Shown in pieces: positions 61,913 to 64,000 of a stretch of DNA of 64,000 nucleotides. The DNA comes from Halonotius roseus (lineage in GTDB: Archaea > Halobacteriota > Halobacteria > Halobacteriales > Haloferacaceae), in assembly GCF_006861655.1 (NCBI RefSeq), contig NZ_SESI01000004.1, forward strand, positions 202,634 to 266,633, in the 5' to 3' direction. Under the pieces are notes generated by a model. That model made no database searches and was not told the origin of the DNA. It was given only the letters and a program-made list of their open reading frames with translations. Made by a program: the position numbers and the translations under genes. Positions within the stretch are counted from its first letter, which is position 1, and every line of letters begins with the position of its first letter.

Positions 61913-63490
61913 ATGCAACAGCCGATCGTCGGCGATCTGCCGGAGTACTCCCTCGGCGAGAGCGATGTGCCGTGGGTGCTTGGGACACAGTTGACCACAC
62001 GCTCCGGCCCGATCGCCCGCGCAGCCGAGGGGTCGCGGGTGCTCATGATCGAGGCCCACGACTTTGCGGCGCGGAAGCCGTATCACCACCACAAGCTGAC
62101 GCTCGTTTTCGCCGCGATGCGACAGTTTCGGGATCGACTGCGGGCGGCCGGCTACGAGGTTATCTACATCACAGCCGACAGCTTCGCCGACGGCTTTGCG
62201 GCGTTTTTCGACGACCACCCCGATACACGGCTGGTGGCGATGCGCTCGCCCAGCTACGGCTCCGAACGCCGGTTTCGGGAGTTGATCGAGGCCGCCGGCG
62301 GCGACGTGCGGTTCGTCGACAACGAGCTGTTTGCCAGCACCCGGCAGGCCTTCGACGAGTGGGCCAACGCCGACCCCGACGACGAGACGCCGACGTTCAA
62401 ACACGAGTCGATGTATCGGTGGCTGCGCCGGGAGACCGGCGTGTTGATGGACGGCGACGAGCCGGTCGGCGGTGAGTGGAACTACGACGACGAGAACCGT
62501 GAGTTTCCAGACGAGACGTGGGCGGCCCCACCAGCTCCGTCGCCGGAGCCCGACGAGCAAACAGTCGAGACGGCTGCCTGGGTTGAGGACAGTTTCGAGA
62601 CGTGGGGTGATACCTCAGTTGATGACTTCCCGTGGCCCGTCACCCGCGAACAGGCGCAGGACGCCCTTGATCGGTTCATCGATGAGCGACTCGGCGAGTT
62701 CGGCGAATACCAGGACGCGATGCGGGCCGACGACTGGGCGATGGCCCACTCGCTTCTGAGCTCGTCGATCAATCTCGGGCTGTTGCATCCGGTGGAGGTT
62801 ATCGAAGCCATTATCGACGCCTACGACTCTCGTGACCTCCCGCTCAACGCCGTTGAGGGCTGTGTTCGGCAGATCCTTGGCTGGCGGGAGTTCATGCGAC
62901 ACGTCTACCGACACGCGATGCCGGCTCTCGCGGAGGCCAACCAACTCGATGCGACCGCGTCGCTGCCGGACTTCTACTGGGATGGCGACACCGAGATGGA
63001 GTGTCTCTCACAGACCATCAGCGAGGTCTACGACCGCGGCTACTCCCATCACATCCAGCGGCTGATGGTGTTGGCCAACTTCGCCACGCTCTGGGGTGTC
63101 GAGCCGGGCGAGCTCAACGACTGGTTTCATGCGACCTACGTCGACGCCTACCACTGGGTGACGACCCCGAACGTGATCGAGATGGGCCAGTACGGCCACG
63201 GCGTTTTCGCCACGAAGCCGTACGTCTCCTCGGCGAACTACATCGACAAAATGTCAGATTACTGTAGTGATTGTCGGTATTATAAGACGAAGACAACCGG
63301 CGAGAACGCCTGTCCGTTCAATGCGTTGTACTGGGATTTTCTTGATCGCAACGAGGAACAGCTCCGGAGCAACCACCGCATGGGCCTGATGTATAGTCAC
63401 GTCGATGACAAACAAGAGAGCGACGAGCTGTCGTCGATCCGCGACCGCGTCGCCACGCTTCGCGCCAAGGCTGCTGACGGCGATATATGA
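61913..63490 (+). CDS. FeS-type photolyase-like protein (bacterial cryptochrome/(6-4) photolyase family)
   Basis: This 525-aa protein matches the iron-sulfur cryptochrome/photolyase-related group. The N-terminal antenna-like domain starts VLGTQLTTRSGPIARAAEGS and contains FAARKPYHHHKLTLVFAAMR. The C-terminal FAD domain has CVRQILGWREFMRHVYRHAM, GYSHHIQRLMVLANFATLWG and ATKPYVSSANYIDKMSDYCS. Four cysteines suitable for the cluster are present (CVRQ, CSDC, ACPFN). It likely repairs (6-4) photoproducts or senses light. The ATG at 61913 is preceded by a box about 26 nt upstream and follows the kinase by 98 nt. Confidence 0.9.
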   Translation: MQQPIVGDLPEYSLGESDVPWVLGTQLTTRSGPIARAAEGSRVLMIEAHDFAARKPYHHHKLTLVFAAMRQFRDRLRAAGYEVIYITADSFADGFAAFFDDHPDTRLVAMRSPSYGSERRFRELIEAAGGDVRFVDNELFASTRQAFDEWANADPDDETPTFKHESMYRWLRRETGVLMDGDEPVGGEWNYDDENREFPDETWAAPPAPSPEPDEQTVETAAWVEDSFETWGDTSVDDFPWPVTREQAQDALDRFIDERLGEFGEYQDAMRADDWAMAHSLLSSSINLGLLHPVEVIEAIIDAYDSRDLPLNAVEGCVRQILGWREFMRHVYRHAMPALAEANQLDATASLPDFYWDGDTEMECLSQTISEVYDRGYSHHIQRLMVLANFATLWGVEPGELNDWFHATYVDAYHWVTTPNVIEMGQYGHGVFATKPYVSSANYIDKMSDYCSDCRYYKTKTTGENACPFNALYWDFLDRNEEQLRSNHRMGLMYSHVDDKQESDELSSIRDRVATLRAKAADGDI

Positions 63491-63632
63491 CCTGCTCAGA
63501 GATGCTACTGAGGACACAATAGATATCTAACACATTAAATATCCGATTGTTATGCCCCCTGCCGACCCAAACTGAACAAATAGATGGTTAATAATACTCT
63601 TCCCCCAATTTCAGCAGAAATTAATATTCAAA

Positions 63633-63668
63633 TATAAACATGATATATCCTAAATGATCATGTTTATA
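63633..63668. promoter_or_regulatory. Perfect 12-bp inverted repeat in the glpK promoter
   Basis: TATAAACATGAT (63633-63644) and ATCATGTTTATA (63657-63668) are exact inverted repeats separated by 12 nt. The right arm contains a TTTATA box; with it, transcription would start near 63690 and leave a leader of about 90 nt that ends in an AGGTGA Shine-Dalgarno-like site (63769-63774) before the glpK ATG. A dimeric regulator such as GlpR, or another glycerol-responsive factor, is the likely binder. Confidence 0.65.
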
Positions 63669-63780
63669 CTGGTGGTTTCTGTACTGTCAGTATGGCTCGG
63701 GTGCAACTGGCGAGAGATCAATCCGACGTGGAGTGCCGGCACTGTCGCCACGACGCCCGCCATACTACCAGGTGATATCT

Positions 63781-64000
63781 ATGACAGACACATACGTTGG
63801 TTCAATTGACCAAGGGACGACTGGAACTCGTTTCATGGTCTTTGACCATGACGGGAACGTCGTATCGCAAGCCTACGAAAAACACGAACAGATCTATCCG
63901 GAGCCCGGCTGGGTCGAGCACGACCCGATGGAAATCTGGGAGAACACGAAGCTCGTCATCAACGAGGCTCTCGACAAGGAAGGCCTCGACGCTGACCAGC
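63781..64000 (+). CDS. glpK: Glycerol kinase (5' part, runs off the window)
   Basis: The 73 visible codons begin [20 protein letters not shown], with the phosphate-binding DQGTTGTR motif, followed by [20 protein letters not shown]. These match the N terminus of glycerol kinase, which makes sn-glycerol-3-phosphate, the main route of glycerol use in haloarchaea. AGGTGA lies 7 nt before the ATG, and a long leader is indicated, unlike the leaderless genes around it. A perfect inverted repeat lies over its promoter. The rest of the gene is outside the window. Confidence 0.93.
   Translation, partial: MTDTYVGSIDQGTTGTRFMVFDHDGNVVSQAYEKHEQIYPEPGWVEHDPMEIWENTKLVINEALDKEGLDADQ

Noticed and set aside
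63654..63806. Short frame ([16 protein letters not shown]...) overlapping the glpK start
   Set aside because: It overlaps glpK in another frame and covers its promoter and leader; a hydrophobic leader peptide is conceivable, but nothing supports it.
1..64000. tRNA, rRNA or other structured RNA genes
   Set aside because: No T-loop (GGTTCRANTCC-like) plus acceptor-stem combination or rRNA segment was recognised in any intergenic gap on either strand.

Overview
The window is a high-GC stretch of a haloarchaeal (class Halobacteria) chromosome. The predicted proteins are rich in Asp and Glu. Many genes have a TTTATA- or TTAA-like box centred about 26-28 nt before an ATG that has no leader. Families largely confined to haloarchaea recur: the HTH-ThiN regulator, HTH_10/bacterio-opsin-activator regulators, a HalX response regulator, UPF0058, TbsP, TrmB, dodecin and GTP cyclohydrolase III. 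I cannot assign a genus from sequence alone.

Layout. Positions 0-9 kb hold thiamine genes (HTH-ThiN regulator, thi4), a glutathionyl-hydroquinone-reductase-like enzyme, an RNA/protein methyltransferase, a rhomboid protease, two small conserved genes and menF. From 9 to 15 kb, a sensory block (PadR, REC-GAF-HTH_10 regulator, 7TM histidine kinase) lies between menF and menD. Positions 15-25 kb are an accessory island: a lower-GC type IV restriction pair (EVE-McrB plus McrC), remnants of a methylase/restriction locus, HicAB, VapBC, a DUF433/DUF5615 pair, a four-helix membrane protein resembling Pycsar-type effectors, and orphan genes. Four copies of a repeat starting TAGCATCCGCGAGCG punctuate it. 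Positions 25-33.5 kb hold a cell-envelope type cluster: GT4 glycosyltransferase, alkaline-phosphatase-superfamily protein, an oxidoreductase/aldo-keto reductase fusion, CDP-alcohol phosphatidyltransferase, two further integral membrane proteins, PAP2 phosphatase, a medium-chain dehydrogenase and GTP cyclohydrolase III.

Positions 33.5-50.4 kb are mostly core metabolism and information processing: HAD phosphatase, UPF0173 hydrolase, FAH-family enzyme, the hisC-adenylate kinase-phosphatidyltransferase operon, MBF1, tpiA, a HerA-like ATPase, DNA polymerase IV, glyA, the regulators TbsP and TrmB, a YcaO enzyme and an MscS channel. Positions 50.9-57.9 kb form a second surface-type cluster: ArlH/RAD55-like ATPase, GT2 synthase, an HTH membrane protein, a signal peptidase I with two appended helix-turn-helix-like modules, a DUF5305 protein and a possible CheF-like protein. 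The window ends with dodecin, a response regulator/histidine kinase pair, an FeS-type photolyase-like protein and the start of glpK.

Five dispersed elements at 3.6, 14.8, 24.1, 50.5 and 58.2 kb share terminal inverted repeats close to GTGTTCAGATAAG and internal GAAAGCCC/GGGCTTTC and CTTTCAGTCC/GGACTGAAAG arms. They look like non-autonomous MITE-type elements. No tRNA, rRNA, CRISPR array or intact transposase gene was recognised.
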